Origin: Paraburkholderia bannensis NBRC 103871
GTDB lineage: Bacteria > Pseudomonadota > Gammaproteobacteria > Burkholderiales > Burkholderiaceae
Reading direction: 5' to 3'
Assembly: GCF_000685015.1 (NCBI RefSeq)
Contig: NZ_BAYA01000010.1
Coordinates: forward strand, 62,001-126,000
Length of the DNA stretch: 64,000 nt
The translations under genes were made by a program, and so were the position numbers. Positions 17,335 to 26,544 of this stretch are shown piece by piece. The notes under the pieces are model-generated. The model was given only the letters and a program-made list of their open reading frames with translations, searched no databases and had not been told where the DNA came from. Each line of letters opens with the position of its first letter. Position 1 is the first letter of the stretch.

Positions 17335-18864
17335 TTACACAGCAGAAGCAGCAACATCAGGAGACGACACCGCATCCAGTACAGGGGGATGCGTGACGAT
17401 GGACTTCAGGTTCACGTCCGATGCGCGCAATTTCGCGGCATCGGGAATCGGGCGGCGCGTTTCGTCCGAGGTGTCGAACAGCGTCTCGAATGCGCGCGCC
17501 ATGTCGAGCAGCGCAAGATCGCCGCGGAATGCGCCAATCATCTGCAGACCGAACGGCATGCCGCGATGGTCGACGCCGCACGGCAGCGACAAGGCCGGAT
17601 TCGTCGCGAGCGTCACGACATAGGTGAGCGACAGCCAGCGATAGTAGTTTTCCAGCGCGACGCCATTCACCGATTTCAAATACGGCTGCGTCCACGGGAA
17701 CGGCGACACCGGCGTCGTGGGCGACAGAATCACGTCGTAGCGCTCGAACAGCGTCTGGAAGCGGCGGAACAGACGCGTCTGGTCGCCATGCGCGCGCACG
17801 CAATCGGCGAGACCCAGGTTAATCCCCATTTCGTAATTCGCGCGCGGATTCGGCCCGAGCAGATCGGGATCCGTTTCATAGGCTTTTTGCAGGCCCGCGA
17901 CGAAGGCCTCGGCACGCAGCACGTCGAAGCACTCATGCGCGCCCGCGAAGTCCACTTCGATCGGCTCGCACACGGCCACCTGGCTGCGCAGACAATCGAT
18001 CTTGCGACGGAACACGGCGCGAATGTCGTCATCGACTTCACAGACGCCGAAGTCTTCGGTGTAACCGATGCGCAGTTTCGACAGATCCGTGGGCACGCGG
18101 CCTTCCATCGTGGCGTTCATCGCGAACGGATAGCCGAGCGGATCGCTGCCCGACAGGCCGACCGTTGCCGCGAGTTGCAGCCAGGTGTCTTCGACCGTGC
18201 GGCCCATTGGCCCCACCACCGCAATCGGCGTCCAGCCGAGCGGCTTGCGCTCGCTGGGCACGAGCCCAGGCGAGGTACGCAATCCCACTACCCCGCATTT
18301 CGCTGCGGGAATGCGCAGCGAGCCGCCCGTGTCGGAGCCGCTCGCAAGCGGCACCATGTCGAGCGCAAGCGCGGCGGCCGAACCACCCGACGAACCGCCC
18401 GCGTTCAGCCGCGGATCGAACGGATTGCCCGTCGCGCCCCAGACGGGATTGAAGCTGTTCGCGCCCGCGCCCATTTCCGGCACGTTGGTCTTGCCGACGA
18501 CAATCGCGCCCGCCGCGCGCAGGCGGCGCACCAGCGTGTTGTCCTGCGCCGGCACGTTCGCGCGATAAAGCGGCGAGCCATAGGTCGTCAAGAGACCGGC
18601 GGTTTCTTCGAGGTCTTTTATGCCGATGGGCAGGCCGTGCAGCACGCCCAGCGCTTCGCCGCGTGCGAGCGCGGCATCGGCGGCGTGCGCTTCTGTTCGC
18701 GCGCGCTCGAAGCTTGTCGCCGTGATGGCATTGACATAAGGATTGAGCGCTTCGATTCGCGCGATGCAGGCATCGAGCAATTCGACAGCGGAGATTTCGC
18801 GCGCCTGCAACAGCGCGCGCAATGCAACGGCGCTATGACGGGTGAGTTCGTGTCGGTCGTTCAT
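17335..18864 (-). CDS. Amidase (amidase signature family)
   Basis: The 509-residue protein shows the Ser-cisSer-Lys triad of the family: Lys83 in GIKDLEETAG, the GGSSGGS stretch at residues 156-162, and nucleophile Ser182 in GSDTGGSLR. It should hydrolyse a carboxylic amide in the cytosol; no signal peptide is visible. ATG 18864 is chosen, with AAAGGA seven bases before it. It lies between the LysR gene and dsdA on the same strand. The neighbouring D-serine dehydratase suggests that the amide product feeds amino acid breakdown, but the substrate is not known. Confidence 0.88.
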   Translation of the reverse strand: MNDRHELTRHSAVALRALLQAREISAVELLDACIARIEALNPYVNAITATSFERARTEAHAADAALARGEALGVLHGLPIGIKDLEETAGLLTTYGSPLYRANVPAQDNTLVRRLRAAGAIVVGKTNVPEMGAGANSFNPVWGATGNPFDPRLNAGGSSGGSAAALALDMVPLASGSDTGGSLRIPAAKCGVVGLRTSPGLVPSERKPLGWTPIAVVGPMGRTVEDTWLQLAATVGLSGSDPLGYPFAMNATMEGRVPTDLSKLRIGYTEDFGVCEVDDDIRAVFRRKIDCLRSQVAVCEPIEVDFAGAHECFDVLRAEAFVAGLQKAYETDPDLLGPNPRANYEMGINLGLADCVRAHGDQTRLFRRFQTLFERYDVILSPTTPVSPFPWTQPYLKSVNGVALENYYRWLSLTYVVTLATNPALSLPCGVDHRGMPFGLQMIGAFRGDLALLDMARAFETLFDTSDETRRPIPDAAKLRASDVNLKSIVTHPPVLDAVSSPDVAASAV

Positions 18865-18953
18865 CGGGCGATCCTTTAAACAGTCTTGCAGCAGTGCGCT
18901 CAATGTAGACGACGAGAAAAGCAGCGGCTAGTGACGAATATCGAAAGCTGAAT

Positions 18954-19880
18954 TCACTTTTGGTCACCGCGCGCGGCGCACGCGAGTTCGGCGCCCAGAC
19001 GTTCGATGAACGATTGCAGCAGCGGCGGCAAGGCGCGCCGTGCGAGCGTCTGGATTTCGACGGCACGCTCGCTGGTCGTCAGCTCCGGCACCGGCAGTGC
19101 AACCAGCTCGCCGGACGCCAGGCGCGGGCGCACGAACAGCTCGCCGCTGAACGTGACCGCGTCGCTCGCGAGCGTGAATCCAAGCAGCGTTTCAAGCGTC
19201 GCGCTGCTCAGCACGCTCTTGCACGCGACGCCTTCGCGGCTGCAATAAATGTCGATCAGCTTGTGCAGCGTCGAATGGACGCCCGGCAACGCCAGCGGAT
19301 AGGCCAGCAGTTCGCGGAACGACACCTGCGCGGAGCGCGCCAGCGGATGCGAGGAAGCCACGATGGCGAAGATCGGCGATGGCGCGGAGAACGCCGTATG
19401 GATGTCTTTTTCCGGCCCGAAACTGAACGTGAGGCCAATGTCACATTCGGCTTCGCGCACGCGCTGCGTGACGCCCGCGGCCGTATCGACAACGACTTCA
19501 AACGATGCGGGCGCAACGTTCCGGCGAAAGTCCGCCATCGCGCGCGGCAGGAAAGTGGCCGCGAAGCCCTCGGTGCAGGCGATACGGATGGTGCGTTCGG
19601 CTTCGCCGCGCAGCGCGTCGATTTCCAGCGAGATCTGCTCGGCGTCGAGCTGCGAGCGGCGCGCATAGGCGGCGAGCATTTCGCCCGCCTTGCTCGGCAC
19701 CATGCCGCGCGATTGCCGCACGAATAAAGGCGTGCCCAGTTCGCTTTCGAGCCGCGCGATCTGGCGGCTCACGGCGGAAGGCACCACGTTCAGGCGACTG
19801 GCGGCATCGGCGACGGAACCGGTGTTGACCACTTCAAGGAAGTAGCGGACAGCGGCTTCCTGAAGAATACGGGCGCTCAT
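18954..19880 (-). CDS. LysR-type transcriptional regulator
   Basis: The 308-residue protein has an N-terminal winged helix-turn-helix (VADAASRLNVVPSAVSRQIARLE) and a LysR substrate-binding domain. The start MSARILQEAAVRYF at 19880 best fits the family; an upstream ATG at 19916 is possible. Unusually it lies inside a same-strand run, between the MFS gene and the amidase gene, rather than divergent from its target. It probably controls the MFS-amidase-dsdA unit; the effector is unknown. Confidence 0.9.
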   Translation of the reverse strand: MSARILQEAAVRYFLEVVNTGSVADAASRLNVVPSAVSRQIARLESELGTPLFVRQSRGMVPSKAGEMLAAYARRSQLDAEQISLEIDALRGEAERTIRIACTEGFAATFLPRAMADFRRNVAPASFEVVVDTAAGVTQRVREAECDIGLTFSFGPEKDIHTAFSAPSPIFAIVASSHPLARSAQVSFRELLAYPLALPGVHSTLHKLIDIYCSREGVACKSVLSSATLETLLGFTLASDAVTFSGELFVRPRLASGELVALPVPELTTSERAVEIQTLARRALPPLLQSFIERLGAELACAARGDQK

Positions 19881-19941
19881 GATGGATCGATGTGAAGACG
19901 CGGAGTGCTCCATCATAGCGCCTGTTTATCCCGTCGAGCGC

Positions 19942-21177
19942 TCAGGCCCCCCCGGCCGCGCCCAGGCGCGCATCGGCTTCTGGCACGAGGCGGATCGACA
20001 GGCTGGTGATGAGTGCGAACACCGTGGCCACGATCAGGAAGCCAAACACGGCGTCATAATTGCCGGTCACCGAAACCAGCAGGCCGATGACCGCGGGCGC
20101 AACGAACCCCGCCACCTGCCCGCCGAAGTTGACCATGCCCGCGCCCGTGCCGATCAGCGTCTGCGGCAGGAACCTGGCCGGCAGCGCGAATACGCCTGCA
20201 AACACGAACGATTTGAAGAAGTAGACGATCGACTGATAGGCGATCACGCCGGTCACCGTTTGCGCCGTGTACATCTCGTAGAGGAAGAAACCCGAGATCG
20301 CACAGCACGCCGCCATCAGCCATTTCTCGCGGCCCTCGAACCAGCGTGTGAGGATCCAGCCGCCCAGCGCGGTCGAAATGCTCGCCGCCACGAACGGCAG
20401 CGGCGTGAGCATGCCAACGGCCTTGAGATCGAGGTGGCGCTCGGTGAGCAGGTATGCAGGCATCCACGCGTCGAGCCCCTTGTTGACGATGCCCATGCCG
20501 AACCACGTCAGCAGGATCTTCCACATCAGCGGCATCTTGAGGAGCGCGCGCGTGGCGGCCCCGTCGATACGCGCGCTGCGGCCCGTCGAATCGCGCTTCT
20601 GGTGCGTGTCCTTCACTGCGAACAGATAGAACAGCGCGAACACGAGACCGGCGCAGCCCGCCACGACAAACGCGTGCCGCCAGCCCAGCAGCAGGATCAG
20701 CGGCGCAATGGCGAGCGGCGCGACGAAGCTGCCGACGTAATTCGACGACATCAGCAGCGCGGACATCTTGGGGCGGTCGGCGCGCGCTACGGATTCGGTG
20801 ACGCCCTTGACTGCCGCGCCGGGATAGCCGCCCTCGCCCAGCCCGAAGATAAAGCGAATCGCGATCAGCGACGCGAGCGACCAGGCGAGGCCCGTCATCA
20901 GCGTGAACAACGACCAGAACGCCACCGAAATCACGATGACCTTCTTGCTGCCCCAGCGATCGGCGATCCAGCCGCCGGGGATCTGCATCGCCGCGTAGCT
21001 GATATAGAACGTGCTCATGACGACGCCGAGCGCCGCCGAGCCCACGTGAAATTCCTTGCCGATGGCCACGAGCGACAACGCAATCGCCGAGCGATCGATG
21101 TACGAAATGCAGTAGCCGAGATAGAGCAGCGCGAATACCGCGAAGCTGGCGCGCCTGCTTTTATTGGGGTCGATCAT
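19942..21177 (-). CDS. MFS transporter, anion:cation symporter (ACS) type
   Basis: The 411-residue protein has twelve predicted membrane segments. Its signatures include YIDRSAIALSL after the first helix and a motif-A loop GGWIADRWGSKK, as in the ACS family, whose members carry organic anions such as hexuronates, galactonate, phthalate or related acids. ATG 21177 (MIDPNKS) is taken; a GTG/ATG a few codons upstream is possible. It is the first gene of the run with LysR, amidase and dsdA, so its substrate is probably the amide or amino acid degraded by them. Confidence 0.88.
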   Translation of the reverse strand: MIDPNKSRRASFAVFALLYLGYCISYIDRSAIALSLVAIGKEFHVGSAALGVVMSTFYISYAAMQIPGGWIADRWGSKKVIVISVAFWSLFTLMTGLAWSLASLIAIRFIFGLGEGGYPGAAVKGVTESVARADRPKMSALLMSSNYVGSFVAPLAIAPLILLLGWRHAFVVAGCAGLVFALFYLFAVKDTHQKRDSTGRSARIDGAATRALLKMPLMWKILLTWFGMGIVNKGLDAWMPAYLLTERHLDLKAVGMLTPLPFVAASISTALGGWILTRWFEGREKWLMAACCAISGFFLYEMYTAQTVTGVIAYQSIVYFFKSFVFAGVFALPARFLPQTLIGTGAGMVNFGGQVAGFVAPAVIGLLVSVTGNYDAVFGFLIVATVFALITSLSIRLVPEADARLGAAGGA

Positions 21178-21448
21178 GCTGAGCACCTGCCGATAGAGAA
21201 GTGATCGGGCCCGCGTCGGTTGTACCGAGCGCTCCCACTGCGACTAGTCGGATTGATCCTAAGTAGCCACAAAAGGGGCGACAAGTGACATATTCCGATG
21301 GCTGCGTTCGCGAAAAGTCATCGTTTCAGCGGTGCCACGCGGATTCGTTCGCGGCGAGTGCCTCGACATAAGCACCGGTATCGCCGACAATTTCAGCGCA
21401 TTCCTCACACAGAATGCAGGATCCATAGAACAATCGAGGGCAGTTTCC

Positions 21449-22411
21449 ATGCCGAAAGAGACACGGCAAATTTATGCCGCCACCTGGTTGGTCACGCTCG
21501 TGCTTTTTGTGATTGACCTCGTCTGGATGCGCGGCTCCAGACTGCACATCCAGACCGACAGCGCCATCCTGAGTGTGCGGACGATTGCCGTTATCGTGGC
21601 GATCACCGGTGTGTTCTGGGCCGTGTCGCGCAGACCGTTCAAGTTACCCGCCAGAAAACGGCTTTATGAGAACGTTGCGCAAGTCTTTATGTGGATCGCG
21701 GTTCTGGCGGTATTCACGCATGTCGGCATCGTCTTTCAGTATCTTTGCGTGACGACCGGCTTTCCACTGATCAGCGATGCGTTGATATCGGCTGACTCCG
21801 CGCCCGGCTTTCACTGGCTGGATACGTACCGCTGGGTGGGCGCACACCACTGGATTCGTGTCGCGCTCGAATTCGCCTATGCGTCCGGCAGTGTTCAGCT
21901 CTTCGCCGTTCCCATTGTTCTCGCCTTGACCGCGAATTCACGAGACTATGCGGAATTCGTCGTGCAGTTCATCGTAGCGACTACCCTGGTGGTCTTGATC
22001 GCCCTTGTCGCCCCGGCCGAAAGCGCATTCATCAAATTCGGCATTCGCGACCCGGGCACGGTCTCGACGGTTTCCGACTTTATGCTGCTACGCAATGGCA
22101 GCACCCGTGAACTGGTCTTTTCGTCGGCTCAGGGGCTGGTCTCGTTTCCCTCGCTTCATGCAATTCTGGCCCTGTGCCTGGCTTACGCCCTGCGCCATGT
22201 ACGCGCCCTCTTCCTGGCAGGGATTGCGCTGAATGCCCTGATGATTCTTTCGACGCCAACGCAAGGCGGTCACTATCTTTCCGATGTGCTCTCGGGGCTG
22301 GCCGTCGGGATGGCCATCATCTATGGCGTGCGCAGAGTCTTCGCCGAAGCTAAGCGAAGCAAAGCGCTGCACCAGGACGTCGATCTGCTTACGCCATTGA
22401 ATCCCGATTGA
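21449..22411 (+). CDS. PAP2-type membrane phosphatase / inositolphosphotransferase-like
   Basis: The 320-residue protein has about six or seven hydrophobic helices. Two PAP2 motifs are visible: SFPSLHAI (catalytic His) and GGHYLSDVLSG (His...Asp). The KxxxxxxRP motif is not clear, as in the PAP2_3 branch related to inositol phosphorylceramide synthase (Aur1). The start at 21449 has GAGGG eight bases upstream; the 39-codon extension has no support. It probably dephosphorylates or transfers head groups on a lipid in the inner membrane. It is a single gene on the plus strand. Confidence 0.8.
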   Translation: MPKETRQIYAATWLVTLVLFVIDLVWMRGSRLHIQTDSAILSVRTIAVIVAITGVFWAVSRRPFKLPARKRLYENVAQVFMWIAVLAVFTHVGIVFQYLCVTTGFPLISDALISADSAPGFHWLDTYRWVGAHHWIRVALEFAYASGSVQLFAVPIVLALTANSRDYAEFVVQFIVATTLVVLIALVAPAESAFIKFGIRDPGTVSTVSDFMLLRNGSTRELVFSSAQGLVSFPSLHAILALCLAYALRHVRALFLAGIALNALMILSTPTQGGHYLSDVLSGLAVGMAIIYGVRRVFAEAKRSKALHQDVDLLTPLNPD

Positions 22412-22528
22412 TCCGATCGGTTCGCCGCTCTGTGGAGTTTGAGACTGCCGCAAAGCGCGCATGTTGATCGATAATCGTGAGCCGTCCATCCTTCGCCCGA
22501 TAACGCCAGATAACGCAACCACTCGACC

Positions 22529-23311
22529 ATGAAATCGCCCCTGCTCAAACTGATCGCGCTGGCCCTCGCCGCCAGCACCACGCTCGCCGCCCATGCTCAC
22601 GCCGAGGAACTCCACGTTATGACCTCCGGCGGCTTCACGGCGGCTTACAGGCAGTTGGGGCCGAAGTTCGCCGCCGCGACCGGCAACACACTCGATACGA
22701 CGCTCGGGCCGTCAATGGGCAAGTCGCCCGAAGCCATTCCTCAGCGGCTTGCGCGCGGCGAACCGGCGGATGTGGTCATCATGGTCGGCTATGCGCTCGA
22801 CGACCTGATCCGCGACGGCAAGGTGCGTGCGGACTCGCGCGTCGAACTCGCGGATTCGCGCATCGGCATGGTGGTGCGTGACGGCGCGCCGAAGCCGGAT
22901 ATCGCATCGATCGATGGGCTCAAGCAAACCTTGCTCCATGCGAAGTCGATTGCGTATTCGGATAGCGCAAGCGGTGTCTATATCGAACGCGAGCTGTTCA
23001 AGCGGCTGGGCGTAGAGGAACAGGTCGCGCCTAAAGCGAAGATGGTGCCGCGCATTCCCGTTGCCTCCGTCGTGGCGAACGGCGAGTATGAAATCGGCTT
23101 TCAGCAGGTCAGCGAGTTGCTGCCGGTGAAGGGCGCTACGTTCGTCGGCAAGATTCCCGAGTCGGTGCAATCGGTCACGCGCTACGCCGCGGGCATTCCC
23201 GTGGGCGCGCAGCATCCCGAAGAAGCCAAAGCGTTGCTGAACTACCTGGCTTCTCCGGGCGCTCAAGCCGAAGTGCAGGCGACCGGGCTTGATTCGGTGC
23301 CGGCGCGCTGA
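22529..23311 (+). CDS. ModA-like periplasmic substrate-binding protein
   Basis: The 260-residue protein has a signal peptide (AHAHA, cleavage about residue 25) and a type 2 periplasmic-binding fold of the molybdate/ModA-like group (LHVMTSGGFTAAYRQLGPKF, EPADVVIMV, SDSASGVYIERELFKRLG). No permease or ATPase gene is next to it, so it is an orphan. The ligand may be an oxyanion or an organic acid; family members annotated as molybdate-binding are often not. Confidence 0.8.
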   Translation: MKSPLLKLIALALAASTTLAAHAHAEELHVMTSGGFTAAYRQLGPKFAAATGNTLDTTLGPSMGKSPEAIPQRLARGEPADVVIMVGYALDDLIRDGKVRADSRVELADSRIGMVVRDGAPKPDIASIDGLKQTLLHAKSIAYSDSASGVYIERELFKRLGVEEQVAPKAKMVPRIPVASVVANGEYEIGFQQVSELLPVKGATFVGKIPESVQSVTRYAAGIPVGAQHPEEAKALLNYLASPGAQAEVQATGLDSVPAR

Positions 23312-23355
23312 GTACGCTAAGTGCATTAAGCCCAGGTGCGCCGGGGTAACACACC

Positions 23356-23880
23356 TCAGCGCGATTTTGCAGCCGGCTCCTGCAATTCCAGCGCGAGATC
23401 GAATTCGACCTCATCGCAATTCGGCTGCGAGCCGCCGCGATCGATCACGAGAAAGTCGCTCACGCGATCGAACGCCAGCAAAGGGTGATGCCAGACGCCC
23501 TTTGCATAATTGACGCCTTGGGTGCCGTCCACCCAGAACGCGCGCAGGCGCGCCGGGTCGAACTCGCCCGCTGGCGCCACCACCACCGCATAGCGTGTGT
23601 GCCCAAGCGGCACGAAGGCCTGGCTGCCGTGCGGGTGCCGCTCCATCATCGCAACCGCCACCGGCCACGTGCGTGGCTGCGCGCGAAACACGTTGACGAG
23701 CGGGCGGCCGCCCGCCTCGCACACGTCGATGGACGCGAGGTCGTGAAAGCGCTCGGTCGTGCCGCCGTTGATCGGAAAGTGGCGCGCACCGTCAAGCTCG
23801 ATTACGTCGCCAAAAGGTGCGAACGCCTCGCGCGTGAGCGCCTCCAGCGGCAGGACAACGGGCGTGAGCGTGGTATCCAT
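23356..23880 (-). CDS. allA: Ureidoglycolate lyase
   Basis: The 174-residue cupin-like protein matches AllA (E. coli 160 residues): LTREAFAPFGDVIEL at the N-terminus, then MMERHPHGSQAFVPLG and WVDGTQGVNYAKGVWHHPLLAF. It splits ureidoglycolate to glyoxylate and urea, the last step of the allantoate pathway. The start at 23880 (MDTTLTPVVLP) is 13 bases after the allantoicase stop; a longer upstream frame overlaps allantoicase and is rejected. It is the third gene of the dctA-alc-allA run. Confidence 0.92.
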   Translation of the reverse strand: MDTTLTPVVLPLEALTREAFAPFGDVIELDGARHFPINGGTTERFHDLASIDVCEAGGRPLVNVFRAQPRTWPVAVAMMERHPHGSQAFVPLGHTRYAVVVAPAGEFDPARLRAFWVDGTQGVNYAKGVWHHPLLAFDRVSDFLVIDRGGSQPNCDEVEFDLALELQEPAAKSR

Positions 23881-23893
23881 CGCCGTTCTCCGT

Positions 23894-24913
23894 TTACGCG
23901 AGTTCGCCCCACAGACGCAGACGCGACACGCCGCCGTCCGGATAGATATTGAAGCGCACATGCGTGACCGGCCCCAGCGCCGCGAGGCCGCTTTCGAAGA
24001 TGTGCTGCTTGTCCATCTCCAGCTTCTGCTCGCCAAGCAGCACCGGCCAGAACATCGCCTGCGTGACGAGCGAATCGTCGGTGCCGCCCGTCACGGTCGC
24101 GGCTTGCAGCGAGCAGCGGTCGGGATAATTGCCCTTGAAGTGCGCCGTATCCACTTCGATCTTGTGGATGATGCCGGGACGCGCGAGCGCCACGATGGCC
24201 CAGTCGTTGCCCGGCTCGCGGCGGCGGCGCGTTTCCCAGCCGTCGCCCATGTTCACGCCGCGCCCCGGCATCAGCAGCGTCGACGCCATGCCGAAGTGCT
24301 GGTTGTTCGCGGCCACCAGGTAAGCACCGTTTTCGACTGCCGCGAGATCGACGAGACTACCCTTCTCCACGCGGCTCCAGTCACGTTTGGGCTGGCCGTA
24401 GACGCGCAGGCGCGCGAGGCCGCCATCGGGAAAGAGGTTGACGCGCAGGTGGGTGAACGCACGCGTGTCGCTCACTTCGATGTAGTGATGCTGGTTGCCT
24501 TGCAAGGTCGTTGCGGGGACAACCGTTTGCCAGTCGGCGTTTTCGGGCGGCGTGTCGTCGCTCGCGGTGTCGGCGTAGCACGCTTCAATCGAGGCCGCAG
24601 GCGGGAAGTTGCCGGTGAAGTGGCTCGTGTCGAGATCGACGCCGTAGATCACACCAGGGCGCGCAAGGCGCACGATGCAGTAGTCGTGGCCCGTCGTGCG
24701 CTTGCGGCGCGTTTCCCAGCCGTCCATCCACTTGCCGTGGTCGTCGTATTTGCCCGGGATAAAGACCGCGGCCTGCGGTTCCAGCATGCGTTCCTTGGGC
24801 GCGAAGAATTCATCGCTTGCGAGCAGCGCACGCGCGCCCAGGCGCGAATCTGCCAGGTTCATATAGCGGCGCGTGAAGGCCGGAGCGTTGGGATCGATCG
24901 TCGGAATAGCCAT
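23894..24913 (-). CDS. alc: Allantoicase
   Basis: The 339-residue protein consists of two similar discoidin-like jelly-roll halves, as in allantoicase. Each contains a DDHGKWMDGWETRRKR or MGDGWETRRRREPGNDW block followed by a LARPGVIYGVDLDT-type block and an H-x-R-x-N-x-(F/Y)-P-D-G-G strand. It hydrolyses allantoate to ureidoglycolate and urea. Length is typical for the family. It lies between dctA and allA on the minus strand, so the three are probably one transcript. Confidence 0.93.
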   Translation of the reverse strand: MAIPTIDPNAPAFTRRYMNLADSRLGARALLASDEFFAPKERMLEPQAAVFIPGKYDDHGKWMDGWETRRKRTTGHDYCIVRLARPGVIYGVDLDTSHFTGNFPPAASIEACYADTASDDTPPENADWQTVVPATTLQGNQHHYIEVSDTRAFTHLRVNLFPDGGLARLRVYGQPKRDWSRVEKGSLVDLAAVENGAYLVAANNQHFGMASTLLMPGRGVNMGDGWETRRRREPGNDWAIVALARPGIIHKIEVDTAHFKGNYPDRCSLQAATVTGGTDDSLVTQAMFWPVLLGEQKLEMDKQHIFESGLAALGPVTHVRFNIYPDGGVSRLRLWGELA

Positions 24914-24950
24914 GATGTTCCAGTGTGAGATGGATGTTCAGGGGTTCGAA

Positions 24951-26285
24951 TCAAGCGTGCGCGGGACTGCCGCCAAGCACGCCGTCATGTGCTGCGGCTT
25001 CTGCTTCGCCGCCCGGCACGTAGAGATAGCCTTCGTCGAAATTCAGCACGTGCGTGGCGCGCGCCCTGTCGATATCGCGTTCCCACACCGCAACCACCAC
25101 CGTCGCGACGCAGTTGCCGATCAGGTTCGTCACGGCACGCGCGATGCCGACGAACCAGTCCACCGGCAGGATCAGCACGAGGCCCAGCACGGGAATCGCA
25201 GGAATGGCGGAAAGCGTCGCGGCCAGGATCACGATGGCCGAGCCAGGAATGCCGTGCGCGCCCTTCGACGTCACCAGCGAAACCAGCACGACCACGATCA
25301 GGTCATGCACCGAAAGCGGCGTGTTGGTCGCCTGCGCAATGAAGATCACGGCCAGCGTCAGGTAGATCGAGAAGCCGTCCAGGTTGAACGAATAGCCGGT
25401 CGGAATCACGAGGCCGACGGTCGAATCCTTCACGCCCATGAATTCGAGCTTGCGCATCACCTGCGGCAGCACGGCGTCCGACGATGCGGTGCCCAGCACG
25501 ATCGACAGTTCCTCGCGCAGATAGCGGATCAGCTTGAAGACGTTGAATCCCGCAAGGCGCATCACCACGCCCAGCACCACCGCGACAAACACGATGCAGC
25601 TTGCGTAGAACACGATCACGAGCAGGCCAAGCTGCTTGAGCGACGCCACGCCATAAGTGCCGGTCGTGAAGGCGATCGCACCCAGCACGCCGAACGGCGC
25701 GAGCTTGATGATGAAGCCCATGACGCGGAAGAACACCTGCGCGAGTTCGTCGATGATGCTGTTCACGCGCTGCGCCTTCGGGCCGAGCAGGGACAGCGCG
25801 CTGCCGAACAGCACGGAAAACACGAGGATCTGCAGGATGTCGCCCTTCGCGAACGCGTCGAACGCGGTATCGGGAATGATCTTCAGCAGGAAGGCGGCGG
25901 TGTCCTTGAGGCTCTTGGCGTTCTCGGTGTAGGTCGCCAGCGACGCCGCATCGAGCGAATGCAGGTTCACGTTCATGCCCGCGCCAGGACGCGTGACATA
26001 GGCGAGCACCGCGCCGATCACGAGCGCGACGGTCGTCATCGCCTCGAAGTAAATCACCGACTTGAGCCCCACCCGGCCCACTTTCTTGAGGTCGCCCGCG
26101 TGCGCCATGCCGCTCACGACTACGCAAAACACGATCGGCCCGATCACCATCTTGATGAGCTTGAGAAAGCCGTCGCCTAGCGGGCGCAGCGACTGGGCGA
26201 AATGGGGAAATATCGCCCCGACGGCAATGCCTAAGACCAGCGCAATGACGACCCGGCCAAACAGCGAATTGAAGAACTTCGTCAC
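24951..26285 (-). CDS. dctA: C4-dicarboxylate:cation symporter
   Basis: The 444-residue carrier is a DAACS family protein with DctA-like sequence: FGRVVIALVLGIAVGAIFPHF at the start, the serine-rich loop GTASSDAVLPQVMRKLE and GYSFNLDGFSIYLTLA. It imports succinate, malate, fumarate or orotate-like dicarboxylates with protons or sodium. The start is GTG at 26285 with AAAGGAG six bases upstream. It is first in the run with allantoicase and ureidoglycolate lyase, which suggests use for ureide-pathway acids such as allantoate or a glyoxylate-derived acid. A FadR-type operator lies 86 bases upstream. Confidence 0.9.
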   Translation of the reverse strand: MTKFFNSLFGRVVIALVLGIAVGAIFPHFAQSLRPLGDGFLKLIKMVIGPIVFCVVVSGMAHAGDLKKVGRVGLKSVIYFEAMTTVALVIGAVLAYVTRPGAGMNVNLHSLDAASLATYTENAKSLKDTAAFLLKIIPDTAFDAFAKGDILQILVFSVLFGSALSLLGPKAQRVNSIIDELAQVFFRVMGFIIKLAPFGVLGAIAFTTGTYGVASLKQLGLLVIVFYASCIVFVAVVLGVVMRLAGFNVFKLIRYLREELSIVLGTASSDAVLPQVMRKLEFMGVKDSTVGLVIPTGYSFNLDGFSIYLTLAVIFIAQATNTPLSVHDLIVVVLVSLVTSKGAHGIPGSAIVILAATLSAIPAIPVLGLVLILPVDWFVGIARAVTNLIGNCVATVVVAVWERDIDRARATHVLNFDEGYLYVPGGEAEAAAHDGVLGGSPAHA

Positions 26286-26370
26286 GACTTTCTCCTTTGT
26301 CGATGGGATCTGCGCCCAGGCGCTTCATCCCGTCCCAAGCAAAGCCGGCGAGGGGCGGCTAACTGTTCGG

Positions 26371-26385
26371 ACTGGTCTGACCAGT
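26371..26385. promoter_or_regulatory. FadR/GntR-type operator ACTGGTC-T-GACCAGT
   Basis: This is a perfect 7-base inverted repeat with one central base, containing the TGGTC-N-GACCA core known for FadR-subfamily regulators such as PdhR and LldR. It lies between the divergent dctA and GntR genes and is the expected site of the adjacent regulator. Confidence 0.7.
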
Positions 26386-26511
26386 GTTGTTATAGCGGAT
26401 AGTAGGAAGCCGATATAGTGGAGTCAAGGCGCCAAAAAACCGTGTTTACCCTTGTCGGGTCAGGCGGGAGGGTGCAAATGGGGCATGCAACAGCTTCTGG
26501 CGGACTACAAT

Positions 26512-26526
26512 ACCGGTCAGACCACG
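26512..26526. promoter_or_regulatory. Second, weaker GGTC-N-GACC site
   Basis: ACCGGTC-A-GACCACG keeps the GGTC-N-GACC core and matches 11 of 15 bases of the site at 26371. It ends 18 bases before the regulator's start codon, a position suited to self-repression. Confidence 0.5.
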
Positions 26527-26544
26527 CGAGCGCCCCGCCATCCG

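Noticed and set aside
17326..18879. 517-codon plus-strand frame opposite the amidase gene
   Set aside because: No recognisable motif and Arg/His-rich composition; the amidase triad is on the minus strand.
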